A DNA stretch of 64,000 nt from Eubacterium sp. (lineage in GTDB: Bacteria; Bacillota; Clostridia; Lachnospirales; Lachnospiraceae), in the NCBI GenBank assembly GCA_017406925.1, contig JAFQXO010000011.1, positions 293,321 to 357,320 on the forward strand. The letters run 5' to 3'. The notes under the pieces were generated by a model. It was not told the DNA's origin and ran no database searches. It was given only the letters and a program-made list of their open reading frames with translations. The position numbers and the translations under genes were made by a program. Below are positions 26,077-34,726 of this stretch, piece after piece (position 1 is the stretch's first letter; each line of letters opens with the position of its first letter).

Positions 26077-28257
26077 CTACTTTTCAAACACCTTCTCGAC
26101 TACTCTCTTTGACGCATTTCCGTCGTCTACACTACAAAATTCATCGTAGAACTTGTCGAACTTCTCTTTGTACTGCTCTTTGACTTCGTCAATGTGCTTA
26201 ATGTTATTTACTAGTTCGTCATTCGTCTCAAAAACTGGACCTGGCATATCATTCTCTATATCTATGTAGAAACCTCTGAGATTATTTTTATACAACTCTA
26301 GGTCATACATATAGAACAATATAGGTCTCTTGAGATTTCCATAGTCGAAATATGCTGACGAATAATCAGTGATAAGCATATCGCTTACGAGATACAAATC
26401 AGTGATATCGCTATACTGACTGACGTCAATGACGAAATCTTTGTACTTGCTTAAATCAAGTCCCTTTACTATGAAGTAGTGAAGTCTCATAAGAATGACA
26501 TATTCGTCTGAGAACTCTTTTTGAAGTCTATCTAAATCCATAGCCAAATCAAAGCCATACTGTCCCTCGCCTATCCAATCGTTGTCACGCCATGTTGGGG
26601 CATACAATATTACTTTCTTGTCTGGATCTATGTTTAATTTTTTCTTTATCTCTGCTGCCTTCTCATCTCTGTCCTGTGCGTACATAGGATCATTGGCTGG
26701 ATAGCCAGAAAGGAACAGAATGTCATCATCTAGTTGGAAGCAATTCTTAAACTTATCTACCGAATAAGCGTTGTCTGCTAAAAGATAGTTCCACTCTCTA
26801 GTCTGCTTGTATACTATATTTTTATATTCAGGCGTAGCTGAATAGTTGTCATCCATATCAAACACAAGGCGTTTCAAAGGTGTGCCGTGCCATGTAGACA
26901 ATATAACTGTCTTGTTTCGCTTTGGTATTACCAATGGTTGTCTCATATTGATAACCCAATACTTACTTCTATTGCGATAATAGAAATCCCACATTCCAAA
27001 GCGCTTAACTTTCTTGCACTTGCCATCAATCTTTGTGCGTGTGTCATTTAATAGCCATATATATTTATACTTATTGCCATAATGCTTTTGCATATACTGA
27101 TAAATATACTTTGGATTTCCTGAATAGCTTCGTCCCATAAATGATTCGAACACTACCCAGTTCTTCTTAAATGGCAATTTGCTAAAGAAGTGAAGTGATA
27201 AATTTTTATTGCGCAATCTAGCATCGTGACGCATATCACTAATTTTACGCTTAAATCTTGTTCTATCTATCGCGCGTTGAATCTTGGCTTCGTTTCCTTT
27301 GATAAAGATATACATAAATTTCTTGCTGATGCGATCCATATCGCTGCGTTTTATGATTTCTTTATCAATATCAAGCGCTAACTCTTTTAGTTTCTCGTAA
27401 TATTCGCCTCTCCACTTGTCCTCTCTCGACAATCTATGCTTGCGAGGAAGCCATTGGGCAATGTAATACGACAAAATCAATTGATAATGTCTGCGCACTC
27501 TCTCATTCGTTACAACTTCCATCAAATGATCATACGCCATAAAGTAATAAGGCATTGTCTCATCTTTTGGATACTGACTGAGAGAAGGGTTGTTTACTTT
27601 GTCATTGTGCAAGCGTTGCATATAGAGTGCACCCTCTGCGCCCTTCATAAAATCTGCAACGCTATAAATATCAGCCACTACTTCTACATCTGCATAGTAA
27701 GGCTGATCTTCGTAAAATTTAATATCGTTATCTGTAAATAGTTTCTTCCTATATATAGTTCCCAGAACTGAAGGCATCTCAATAGAATCATAGCGCTCAA
27801 TGTTATAATTGACAGGGTCATTGAAATCAACCTTTGCCAACTCTTTTTCTTCGCCCTCATAAGGTGATGCGAGCCCACTCAAAACAGCCTCACGCTTGAA
27901 GTAAGTTCTCTTGTACTGAGGATATACGAAATCCGTCTCCTCCTCGAACTCATCCATCATAGCCTGCAAAGACTCACCTATCATGTAGTCGTCATTATCA
28001 AGGAACATAACAAAATCACCCTGTGCCTTTTCTAGGCCAAGGTTTCTTCCTGCTGCCACACCTGTCTTGTCCGTGAGTTCATATACTTTCAAGTTGGTTG
28101 ATTCGCCGAACTCTTCTTTGATGTCCGTCAAATCATCCTCTGTGTGGTCCAACACGAGTATAGTTTCTATATCTTTATATTTTTGCTCCGCAATGCTTTC
28201 TAAACAGTCATGTAAGTAACTTAAGTTTTGCTTATGTGTGACTATTATACTAATCAT
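26077..28257 (-). CDS. GT2 glycosyltransferase fused to CDP-glycerol glycerophosphotransferase
   Basis: The 726-residue protein joins two enzymes. Residues 1-~230 are a GT-A glycosyltransferase 2 domain (MISIIVTHKQNLSYLHDCLESI, nucleotide-binding acidic motif FLDNDDY). Residues ~360-726 are a TagB/TagF-like domain with VFESFMGRSYSGNPKYIY, the catalytic TWHGTPLKRL motif, SGYPANDP, ILYAPTWRDN and ITDYSSAYFDY. It would add a sugar and glycerol phosphate units from CDP-glycerol to a lipid-linked polymer at the inner face of the membrane. It follows tagD by 15 bases and precedes tagGH, so precursor, polymerase and exporter are in sequence. Which glycosyl donor is used is unknown. Confidence 0.9.
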   Translation of the reverse strand: MISIIVTHKQNLSYLHDCLESIAEQKYKDIETILVLDHTEDDLTDIKEEFGESTNLKVYELTDKTGVAAGRNLGLEKAQGDFVMFLDNDDYMIGESLQAMMDEFEEETDFVYPQYKRTYFKREAVLSGLASPYEGEEKELAKVDFNDPVNYNIERYDSIEMPSVLGTIYRKKLFTDNDIKFYEDQPYYADVEVVADIYSVADFMKGAEGALYMQRLHNDKVNNPSLSQYPKDETMPYYFMAYDHLMEVVTNERVRRHYQLILSYYIAQWLPRKHRLSREDKWRGEYYEKLKELALDIDKEIIKRSDMDRISKKFMYIFIKGNEAKIQRAIDRTRFKRKISDMRHDARLRNKNLSLHFFSKLPFKKNWVVFESFMGRSYSGNPKYIYQYMQKHYGNKYKYIWLLNDTRTKIDGKCKKVKRFGMWDFYYRNRSKYWVINMRQPLVIPKRNKTVILSTWHGTPLKRLVFDMDDNYSATPEYKNIVYKQTREWNYLLADNAYSVDKFKNCFQLDDDILFLSGYPANDPMYAQDRDEKAAEIKKKLNIDPDKKVILYAPTWRDNDWIGEGQYGFDLAMDLDRLQKEFSDEYVILMRLHYFIVKGLDLSKYKDFVIDVSQYSDITDLYLVSDMLITDYSSAYFDYGNLKRPILFYMYDLELYKNNLRGFYIDIENDMPGPVFETNDELVNNIKHIDEVKEQYKEKFDKFYDEFCSVDDGNASKRVVEKVFEK

Positions 28258-28272
28258 TTACGCCTCCAAAAA

Positions 28273-28689
28273 TTATTGTTCCTTCTTCTCGTTCATATTC
28301 TTTTTGTTAAGGTCGTCCTTTATCTGAGTCGTAGATACTCCCTCTGTGCGAGGCAAATAAACTACTTCACAGTAGTCCTTCAAGAAATCAAACTTTCCTT
28401 CCCAGTCATCGCCCATAACGAAAATGTCGATGTCATTATCCACTACATCAGAAATTTTCTGGTCCCAATTGTTCTCAGGGATAATCTCATCCACATATTT
28501 AATAGCTTCGAGCACAATCTTGCGCTCCTCATATGTAAAATAGCACTTTTTCTGCTTTTCTTTCCAATTAAACTCGTCTGATGACATCACAACAACTAGA
28601 TAATCACCGAGTTCTCTCGCACGTCTCAATAAATTCACATGTCCATAGTGAAGCATATCAAAGGTGCCGTATGTGATAACCTTTTTCAT
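28273..28689 (-). CDS. tagD: Glycerol-3-phosphate cytidylyltransferase
   Basis: The start is the ATG at 28689, preceded by AAGGAG; upstream frame to 28746 overlaps the promoter. The 138-residue enzyme makes CDP-glycerol from CTP and glycerol 3-phosphate. It carries the cytidylyltransferase signatures GTFDMLHYGHVNLLRRA (with HxGH at residues 14-17) and RTEGVSTT (114-121), plus WKEKQKKCYFTYEER as in TagD/GCT. Its product is the donor for all five glycerophosphotransferases in this window. It is first in the tagD-GPT-tagG-tagH transcript. Confidence 0.94.
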   Translation of the reverse strand: MKKVITYGTFDMLHYGHVNLLRRARELGDYLVVVMSSDEFNWKEKQKKCYFTYEERKIVLEAIKYVDEIIPENNWDQKISDVVDNDIDIFVMGDDWEGKFDFLKDYCEVVYLPRTEGVSTTQIKDDLNKKNMNEKKEQ

Positions 28690-28717
28690 AAAAAATATCT
28701 CCTTATAATCATAGAAT

Positions 28718-28746
28718 ATTATAATATATCGCCTTTCTTTTAGCAA
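28718..28746 (-). promoter_or_regulatory. tagD promoter, with overlapping divergent promoter
   Basis: On the minus strand TTGCTA (28746-28741) and TATAAT (28723-28718) are separated by 17 bases, 29 bases before the tagD ATG. On the plus strand TTAGCA (28740-28745) and TAAAAT (28764-28769), 18 bases apart, could drive the divergent glycerophosphotransferase. The two -35 elements overlap, so the promoters may compete. Confidence 0.6.
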
Positions 28747-28784
28747 TAATACCGCATATGTGTTAAAATACCTTGGAAGGAGAT

Positions 28785-30014
28785 ATGATTGCCGAAGGCA
28801 ATGTTAAAAAAATGAGAATTTTTAAGATTATTATCGGAAAAATAAAGAGACTTTTGGTTCCTCTATACAAACTTGCTTTCATTTGGGTGCCTTTTAAGGA
28901 TGATGTCATCATTTTTGAGAGCGGTATGTTTAGAAACTATACCGGAAATCCTCGATATATCTACGAGGAGCTTGTCAGACAGGGACTCGACCAGAAATAC
29001 CAGTGTATCTGGGTTCTCAGGAAGAATTCTCATGTTATGGAGTGTGATATCCCTGGAAATAGACGTATTATTCGCTACAAGACTAGCAAATTTTTCTATT
29101 TCGTGAGATCAGCTCATTTTATTGTCTCCGACAATAGGCTTCCACGCTATGTGTTTATGAACAAAAAGAAAATTTACATTCAAACATGGCATGGTACGCC
29201 GCTCAAGAAACTCGCTTTAGATATGGACAATCTCGATATGGGTGGCAGCACCAATATCAAGAAATATCATAGAAACATTAGAAAGAATTCAGCCACTTGG
29301 GACTATTTGATAACGCAAAATAGATTCTCGACAGATATTTTCAGAAGATGCTTTGCTTTTGACCGCGACTATCAAGAATTTCTCGAGTATGGCTATCCTC
29401 GAAATGATAAATTAATTAACTCGACGGCGGATGACATAGAATCCATTAAGATAGACTTGGGACTTCCTTTAGATAAGAAGATTATTCTTTACGCTCCTAC
29501 TTGGAGAGATAACGAATACTACGATAAGGGTGAGTACAAATTCATCTGTCCTATAGATTTCGACGAGTTGAGACGCAAGCTCTCAGATGAATATGTGATT
29601 ATAGTTAAATATCATTATCTAATAAAGGATACTGTAGACTGGAGTCAGTACGATGGTTTCGTTTACAACTTTAGCGAGGAGTCCGACATAGCAGACTTAT
29701 ATCTCGTGAGTGATATGCTCATTACAGACTACTCCTCTGTTATGTTTGATTACGGAGTGCTCAACCGTCCGATGATTTTCTTCACTTATGACTTAGAAGA
29801 GTATAAGGACAGTCTTCGCGGCTTCTATTTTGACTTCGTCAATGAAGCTCCGGGACCGCTAGTCATAGAGCCTGAGCATCTTGCTGACGCAATACTAGAT
29901 TACAACCCTGCTGCATGGGTTCAAAAACACCAAGCATTCCACGACAAGTTCAATACCTTCGATGACGGACATGCATCAGAGAGAGTTGTGGATATCATAA
30001 AATCAAAAATGTAA
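28785..30014 (+). CDS. CDP-glycerol glycerophosphotransferase, TagB/TagF-like
   Basis: The 409-residue enzyme (if started at 28785) has the family landmarks FESGMFRNYTGNPRYIYEEL, QTWHGTPLKKLA, EYGYPRNDKL, ILYAPTWRDNEY and LITDYSSVMFDYG, and an amphipathic N terminus for membrane association. It transfers glycerol phosphate from CDP-glycerol to a lipid-linked acceptor. The start is uncertain: 28785 has AAGGAG only 2 bases away, while an internal ATG at 28812 (MRIFK) lacks a clear site. The gene is alone on the plus strand between two minus-strand transcripts of the same pathway and ends at a bidirectional terminator. Confidence 0.85.
   Translation: MIAEGNVKKMRIFKIIIGKIKRLLVPLYKLAFIWVPFKDDVIIFESGMFRNYTGNPRYIYEELVRQGLDQKYQCIWVLRKNSHVMECDIPGNRRIIRYKTSKFFYFVRSAHFIVSDNRLPRYVFMNKKKIYIQTWHGTPLKKLALDMDNLDMGGSTNIKKYHRNIRKNSATWDYLITQNRFSTDIFRRCFAFDRDYQEFLEYGYPRNDKLINSTADDIESIKIDLGLPLDKKIILYAPTWRDNEYYDKGEYKFICPIDFDELRRKLSDEYVIIVKYHYLIKDTVDWSQYDGFVYNFSEESDIADLYLVSDMLITDYSSVMFDYGVLNRPMIFFTYDLEEYKDSLRGFYFDFVNEAPGPLVIEPEHLADAILDYNPAAWVQKHQAFHDKFNTFDDGHASERVVDIIKSKM
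28788..28802. repeat. 15-bp palindrome ATTGCC-GAA-GGCAAT at the start of the glycerophosphotransferase gene
   Basis: A perfect 6-bp inverted repeat with a GAA loop lies immediately after the proposed start codon. As RNA it could fold next to the ribosome site. It is a member of the dispersed palindrome set. Confidence 0.6.
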
Positions 30015-30019
30015 GCAAT

Positions 30020-30050
30020 AAGAAAAGACAGCCGATGGCTGTCTTTTCTT
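30020..30050. terminator. Bidirectional terminator between convergent glycerophosphotransferase genes
   Basis: A 14-bp inverted repeat (30020-30033 against 30037-30050, loop GAT; core AAGACAGCC) has A-rich and T-rich outer halves. It ends both the plus-strand gene (stop at 30014) and the minus-strand gene, whose stop codon it slightly overlaps. Confidence 0.9.
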
Positions 30051-31239
30051 ATTTTATAATCTCCCTCGCTACCTTCAGTCCGCAATCCGGACCATCTAGG
30101 TAGTTATATGTCTCATTGAACAATGAATACTTCATATCTACTGCATGCCATGCAACCTTTCTCTTTATCTGCTCCGCGAGTTCATCGAATTCTTCGATAA
30201 TAGGTCCTGGCAAATCTAACACATCTATGTAGAGATCTCTTATATGATTCTTGTATGCATCCAAATCATACATATAGAAAAGAATAGGTTTTCTCAAGTT
30301 TGCATAGTCGAAGAACACTGATGAGTAATCAGTTATCAACAAGTCACTTGCTAGATAAAGTTCATTGATATCCTCGACATCACTCACATCTATGAGAAAG
30401 TCTCCATATATCGAGAAGTCTGCTGCTTTTGAAATGAAATAGTGTCCCCTAAAGAGAATCACATAATCATCACCTAACATCTGCTCAAGTCGCTTAAAGT
30501 CTATGCCTATCGCATTGTTAAAACCTGTAATCTGCGAGTGAGCATTGTCCCTAAATGTAGGAGCATACAAAATCACATGCTTTTTCTCATCTATTCCAAG
30601 CTTCTTTTTAATAGAAGAAACTTCTGCGTTCGTCGCTGTGAATAATTCGTCGTTTCTTGGATATCCTGTCTCAAGTACTTTTTTGTCGTCGTCCAAATCA
30701 AACGCCGAAACTAGTTTCTCTGTGCAGAACTTCGAAGGCGAAATAAAATACGAAATCTTTTCCGCTTCTCTTCTATATAAAGGTGCTATATCTTCTAAGT
30801 CTGTTACAGCATTTCCTGCCTTCTCAACATCGCATCCTATTTTCTTCAAAGGTGTTCCGTGCCAAGTCTGAACAAACACTTGGTTATCTTTTGGAACAAC
30901 AAACTTTCTAGTGTTTGAGTTGAATACCCAGTATTTGGCTTTCGCCAATGCACGATAATACTTAAAGCTTTCAAACTTCACCACTTTTGTATTGCTGCTT
31001 TTAATATAATCGTGAGATTTCACATCTCTGAACGCCCAAACATGTTTATAGGCGTTGTAGTCCTCACTCTCATCCATTGCTTGGTATATGCCCTTAGGGT
31101 TACACGAATAGTTTCTTCCTTGAAAACTCTCAAAGAATACTAACTTATCGTCAACCTTTGTGGTGCGTTGCGCAATCTTATATAAAATTTTCTTGTAAAA
31201 TAGCATCACTGCACGCAATGCATCTTTTATAGTTTTCAT
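30049..31239 (-). CDS. CDP-glycerol glycerophosphotransferase family protein
   Basis: The 396-residue protein carries the full TagB/TagF signature set: FFESFQGRNYSCNPKGIYQAM, QTWHGTPLKKIG, ETGYPRNDEL, ILYAPTFRDN and LITDYSSVFFDYANLRKP. The His in WHGTPLK is the catalytic base known for the family. It is a membrane-associated enzyme using CDP-glycerol. Its start overlaps the stop of the next glycerophosphotransferase gene (TAATG), so the two paralogues are translationally coupled, as expected if one primes and the other polymerises. Which does which cannot be read from the sequence. Confidence 0.9.
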   Translation of the reverse strand: MKTIKDALRAVMLFYKKILYKIAQRTTKVDDKLVFFESFQGRNYSCNPKGIYQAMDESEDYNAYKHVWAFRDVKSHDYIKSSNTKVVKFESFKYYRALAKAKYWVFNSNTRKFVVPKDNQVFVQTWHGTPLKKIGCDVEKAGNAVTDLEDIAPLYRREAEKISYFISPSKFCTEKLVSAFDLDDDKKVLETGYPRNDELFTATNAEVSSIKKKLGIDEKKHVILYAPTFRDNAHSQITGFNNAIGIDFKRLEQMLGDDYVILFRGHYFISKAADFSIYGDFLIDVSDVEDINELYLASDLLITDYSSVFFDYANLRKPILFYMYDLDAYKNHIRDLYIDVLDLPGPIIEEFDELAEQIKRKVAWHAVDMKYSLFNETYNYLDGPDCGLKVAREIIK

Positions 31240-32357
31240 TACAGTTGAATATAGCGATCAATAATTCTCTGTGATGACATTCCATCCTGGAAGTTATTCA
31301 TCATATTATTAACTCGCTCCCTTTCCATTCTATAATTATCCACTTCGAACACAAGCATGTTAATAAACTGCTCTATATCTTCAAGTGATTTAATCATTGG
31401 CCCTGGCATATACTCTTCTGGATTGTCAAAAATAAGTCCACGCTTATTTTTATACTCATCCAAGTCATCCACAGCAAATCCGATAGGCTTATCCATCAGA
31501 AGAAAATCGAAATACACTGATGAATAGTCTGTAATAAGTCCATCTGCATTTCTAAGGAGTGTATAGACTGTCATTCCGTGGTCTAGCAAATCGTCATCGC
31601 TGTATATATTTATATTGGAGAACTTCAATTTCATATCTGGCAGTTTCTGCATTGGATGAAGTTTGATAATCATCCTGCACTCTTGCTGCTTGAGATATCT
31701 ATTTAGTTCGTCCATCTGTCCTTCTTTTAAAACTGAAACAAAGAAGCTGTCATCGTACTCTCTATAAGTTGGTAGCCAGACAATGAGTTTCTTCGCTCCC
31801 AATCTAATTGATTTATCAGTAATATCATTTCTCTCAAACATCTCGTCGTTTCGAGGATTGCCTAGCACATCCACTTCTGATCTATCACAACTAAAAATTC
31901 TAGACATTATAGATATGTAAGAACTCGAAGCCGTCACCACATTTGTGAAGTAATGATAATTTACATTCTCCATTCCTCTCTCGAGATTTCCAATACGCTT
32001 CAGCGGAGTTCCGTGCCAAAGATTTACAACTGTCTGTGTCTTGGCTGGTTTGATTGGATACTTGCCGAAGCAATAGAAAGCATATCTAGCTCTCAAGAAA
32101 TGTTTGATACCACCTTTAGTGCTCACGAAAGTCACATTCTTTGGTGCATTCTTCGCATATTTCTCCCACTCGTTGATACTTACTACAAACTCCATCTCAT
32201 CATTGTAGTTGTTCTCAATCATATAGTCGTAGAGCGCTCGAACATTATCTCTGAAACCGAGATTCGAATAAAAGAATATTAAGTTATCTTGTTTTCTCTT
32301 GATTTTATTCCACCATGAAAGAGGAATAAAACAGATTTTCAACAATGACTTCTTCAT
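31239..32357 (-). CDS. CDP-glycerol glycerophosphotransferase family protein (divergent)
   Basis: This 372-residue member is the most divergent of the five. It keeps NLWHGTPLKRIG, VLGNPRNDEMF, an IVWLPTYREYDD motif where the others have LYAPTWRDN, and LITDYSSVYFDFLLMDKP. The N terminus is basic and amphipathic. Its divergence suggests a different acceptor or a priming role. It lies 9 bases after the GT2 gene and overlaps the next glycerophosphotransferase gene by one base. Confidence 0.87.
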   Translation of the reverse strand: MKKSLLKICFIPLSWWNKIKRKQDNLIFFYSNLGFRDNVRALYDYMIENNYNDEMEFVVSINEWEKYAKNAPKNVTFVSTKGGIKHFLRARYAFYCFGKYPIKPAKTQTVVNLWHGTPLKRIGNLERGMENVNYHYFTNVVTASSSYISIMSRIFSCDRSEVDVLGNPRNDEMFERNDITDKSIRLGAKKLIVWLPTYREYDDSFFVSVLKEGQMDELNRYLKQQECRMIIKLHPMQKLPDMKLKFSNINIYSDDDLLDHGMTVYTLLRNADGLITDYSSVYFDFLLMDKPIGFAVDDLDEYKNKRGLIFDNPEEYMPGPMIKSLEDIEQFINMLVFEVDNYRMERERVNNMMNNFQDGMSSQRIIDRYIQL

Positions 32358-32366
32358 CTTCCACCT

Positions 32367-33182
32367 CTATTTGCGAAGCGTTTTGTTATACATCGCTTTT
32401 CTCGAGCGGTTAGGCATCAAACTCACGATAGTTCTTCCCGTCGCGCTGTAAATATATCTTCCAAAAGAGATAAACCCTATCTCTTTCATATTCTTCTCGA
32501 AACTCCAAATACAACTCAAGTAACCTTTGCCGCCTCGTCTCTTGTAAAGGTCTGCCCCAGCTCTCATATGAAGGAGTACCTTTTGAACATTATATCCTTT
32601 ACATCCATTTGCAAGCATCGTAACCCAAAGATTGTAGTCCTCGAAGTACTGGTAGTCTTGATATTTGCCTGCGGCAATAACTTTATCCTTCTTATAAATT
32701 ACTGATGGATGGTTGAAAGGACTTCTCTTTTTTGCAAATGCAATTATTTCGTCGTTTGTCTCTGGAACTATTCTAGTCTTTAATTTATTATCGATGCTCT
32801 CATCAAATTCATCTATCAAACATCCGACAATATCAGTTCCGTGTTCCTCCATTGCTTTCAGTTCTTCTTCTATTCTATTCTCATCGCTTATATCGTCACT
32901 ATCCATTCTGGCAACGACATTGTTTTTGCATTTTTCTATGCCGGTATTCAAAGCATTGGCGAGGCCACCATTCTCAGGAATTCGCACCACATTGAATAAA
33001 CCTGGATGTGCGCTCTCAAAATCGGCAATCACATTATCCAGGTTCTCATTTAGAGGCCCATCGCAAACTAATACAAAATCATTCGTCTTGTGCGTCTGAT
33101 TAAGCATGCTCTCGATAGAAGCCTTCAAATATTCTGCTTTTTCTGCTTGATAAACTGACATTAATACTGAGTAATCTGTCAT
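32367..33182 (-). CDS. Family 2 glycosyltransferase
   Basis: The 271-residue GT-A enzyme has MTDYSVLMSVYQAEKAEYLKASIESML, FVLVCDGPL, GGLANALNTGI and the metal-binding VARMDSDDI. The DxDD metal-binding motif is the usual one for GT2 transferases using UDP- or dTDP-sugars. It has no membrane helix and probably adds a sugar to the lipid-linked intermediate begun by the glycosylphosphotransferase encoded 7 bases upstream. The sugar is not identifiable. Confidence 0.9.
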   Translation of the reverse strand: MTDYSVLMSVYQAEKAEYLKASIESMLNQTHKTNDFVLVCDGPLNENLDNVIADFESAHPGLFNVVRIPENGGLANALNTGIEKCKNNVVARMDSDDISDENRIEEELKAMEEHGTDIVGCLIDEFDESIDNKLKTRIVPETNDEIIAFAKKRSPFNHPSVIYKKDKVIAAGKYQDYQYFEDYNLWVTMLANGCKGYNVQKVLLHMRAGADLYKRRGGKGYLSCIWSFEKNMKEIGFISFGRYIYSATGRTIVSLMPNRSRKAMYNKTLRK

Positions 33183-33189
33183 AGTTCAC

Positions 33190-34551
33190 CTATTTCCTTG
33201 TGATGGTAGCTGTCTTCTGATCCTTCTCGACGCCTTCCGAATTTTCCTTGAGGAACATAATCTTAAACGTCATAAGAATCAACTGAATATCCAACCATGC
33301 ATGATAGTTTTGTATATAGTAAAGGTCGAGTTTAAGTTTGTCATATGGAGTCGTGTTATACTTTCCGTAAACTTGCGCATAACCCGTGAGTCCCGCCTTA
33401 ACTTTCAGTCTGTACTTAAACTCTGGCATATCTTTCAAATACTCTTCTGCGATCTCTGGTCGCTCTGGACGAGGTCCAACGATAGACATCTGTCCAACCA
33501 ATATATTGAAAACCTGAGGAAGTTCGTCCAGATGCGTTGCACGCAATACTTTTCCTACCTTAGTAATGCGGTCGTCATCCTTGGCGGCAAGTCTGGCGCC
33601 ATCCTTCTCAGAATCAACTTTCATACTTCTAAATTTGACAACTTTAAATTTCTTTCCATTTTTTGTGAGACGTGGCTGCAAGTAGAAAACTGGACCTCTA
33701 TCCCAAATCAAGTTACAGATAAAACAGATAATCGTGACAAATACTGCCGGAATACACAAAATCAACGAAACAATAATGTCCACGAGTCGCTTAAATACAG
33801 CCTGCTCCCATTTCAATCCCTTTATTTTCGTCACGAGAAGTGGCGAATCAAAGATAGTGTTTTGGTTTGCACCAATGATAATCAAATCAGAAAGCTTAGG
33901 TGTGATGTAAGTTCTCTTATCGTGCATATAACAATACTTGATGATTTGATTTCTTCTACTACTTGGAATATCACAAAGAATAACTGCCTTGTGTCTTCTG
34001 ATGGCATCTCTCAAGCTTCTGAAATCTTCGTCGCAATGAATACGCTCGCTTATTAAATACTTGTCCTTACGAGTGTCCATCTTACTGATAAGATTATCTG
34101 GATCTCTATCGCTATATATAAGTAGCATTTCTCTAGGTGGATATAGCCATTTATAAATGATGATGGCAAGTCCTACCCAAAGCATACAAGCTAACACTTG
34201 TACAAACATCATTCCTATAAGAGGAACAGGATTAACTGCTCTCAATGTGAGCAATGACACCTGCAAATAGATGATTAGGTTCGTGAAGAACAATGCAAGT
34301 ACCTGCGAGAATGTCATATTTGCGTACTGAAGACTTCCTATCTTAAATGCTCCATATACATTTGCAAATACAGCCAAAATTACGGCATAAAGAATAAACA
34401 GGACGACATTACCCTTGAAAACGAAGCTACGCTCAAGCGCATCGTTGTAGTAAATCATCCATGTTTGTAAAAATATAAGTGTCTGCACTGCTATCATAAT
34501 GCCTAACAGGGCCAACACCATCATTCTTCTAAAAGCTCTAGATTTTCTCAT
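33190..34551 (-). CDS. Polyprenyl glycosylphosphotransferase (initiating sugar transferase, WbaP/PssY-like)
   Basis: The 453-residue protein has four or five N-terminal membrane helices, a CoA-binding-like middle domain, and a C-terminal bacterial sugar-transferase domain beginning KRLVDIIVSLILC. Signature motifs are VKFRSMKVDSEKDG, THLDELPQVFNILVGQMSIVGPRPERPE and LTGYAQVYGKYN. It transfers a sugar 1-phosphate to undecaprenyl phosphate, starting assembly of the polymer. This is not the TagO/MraY type of initiator used for wall teichoic acid in Bacillus, so the product may be a capsule-like glycerol-phosphate polysaccharide. It is first in its minus-strand transcript. Confidence 0.9.
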   Translation of the reverse strand: MRKSRAFRRMMVLALLGIMIAVQTLIFLQTWMIYYNDALERSFVFKGNVVLFILYAVILAVFANVYGAFKIGSLQYANMTFSQVLALFFTNLIIYLQVSLLTLRAVNPVPLIGMMFVQVLACMLWVGLAIIIYKWLYPPREMLLIYSDRDPDNLISKMDTRKDKYLISERIHCDEDFRSLRDAIRRHKAVILCDIPSSRRNQIIKYCYMHDKRTYITPKLSDLIIIGANQNTIFDSPLLVTKIKGLKWEQAVFKRLVDIIVSLILCIPAVFVTIICFICNLIWDRGPVFYLQPRLTKNGKKFKVVKFRSMKVDSEKDGARLAAKDDDRITKVGKVLRATHLDELPQVFNILVGQMSIVGPRPERPEIAEEYLKDMPEFKYRLKVKAGLTGYAQVYGKYNTTPYDKLKLDLYYIQNYHAWLDIQLILMTFKIMFLKENSEGVEKDQKTATITRK

Positions 34552-34576
34552 AGAAACTCCATTCTATTCGCATCAA

Positions 34577-34597
34577 AAGCCCATATTTTATGGGCTT
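34577..34597 (-). promoter_or_regulatory. Leader hairpin upstream of the sugar transferase gene
   Basis: AAGCCCAT (34577-34584) pairs with ATGGGCTT (34590-34597) and, read on the minus strand, is followed by TTTTGATG about 25 bases before the start. It may be a weak attenuator in the leader, or a chance hairpin. Confidence 0.35.
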
Positions 34598-34632
34598 CTT
34601 AGACGGTTTCATTTTACCAAAGCCCCTATTGT

Positions 34633-34661
34633 TTGTCAATTAAGGGGGTTTGATGTATAAT
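34633..34661 (+). promoter_or_regulatory. Promoter of lcp-murG
   Basis: TTGTCA (34633-34638) and TATAAT (34656-34661) are separated by 17 bases, a near-consensus sigma-A promoter. The start point would be near 34668, giving a leader of about 60 bases. Confidence 0.78.
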
Positions 34662-34680
34662 TATAGAGACTTGAAACACG

Positions 34681-34704
34681 AAAAGGGTTATTTAAGCCCT
34701 TTTT
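34681..34704 (+). promoter_or_regulatory. Terminator-like hairpin in the lcp leader
   Basis: AAAAGGG (34681-34687) can pair with CCCTTTT, and the right arm runs into TTTTTGTTCTTG. It lies between the promoter and the AGGAGG site, so it resembles an intrinsic attenuator. Confidence 0.45.
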
Positions 34705-34726
34705 GTTCTTGTTTAAGGAGGTGTCT

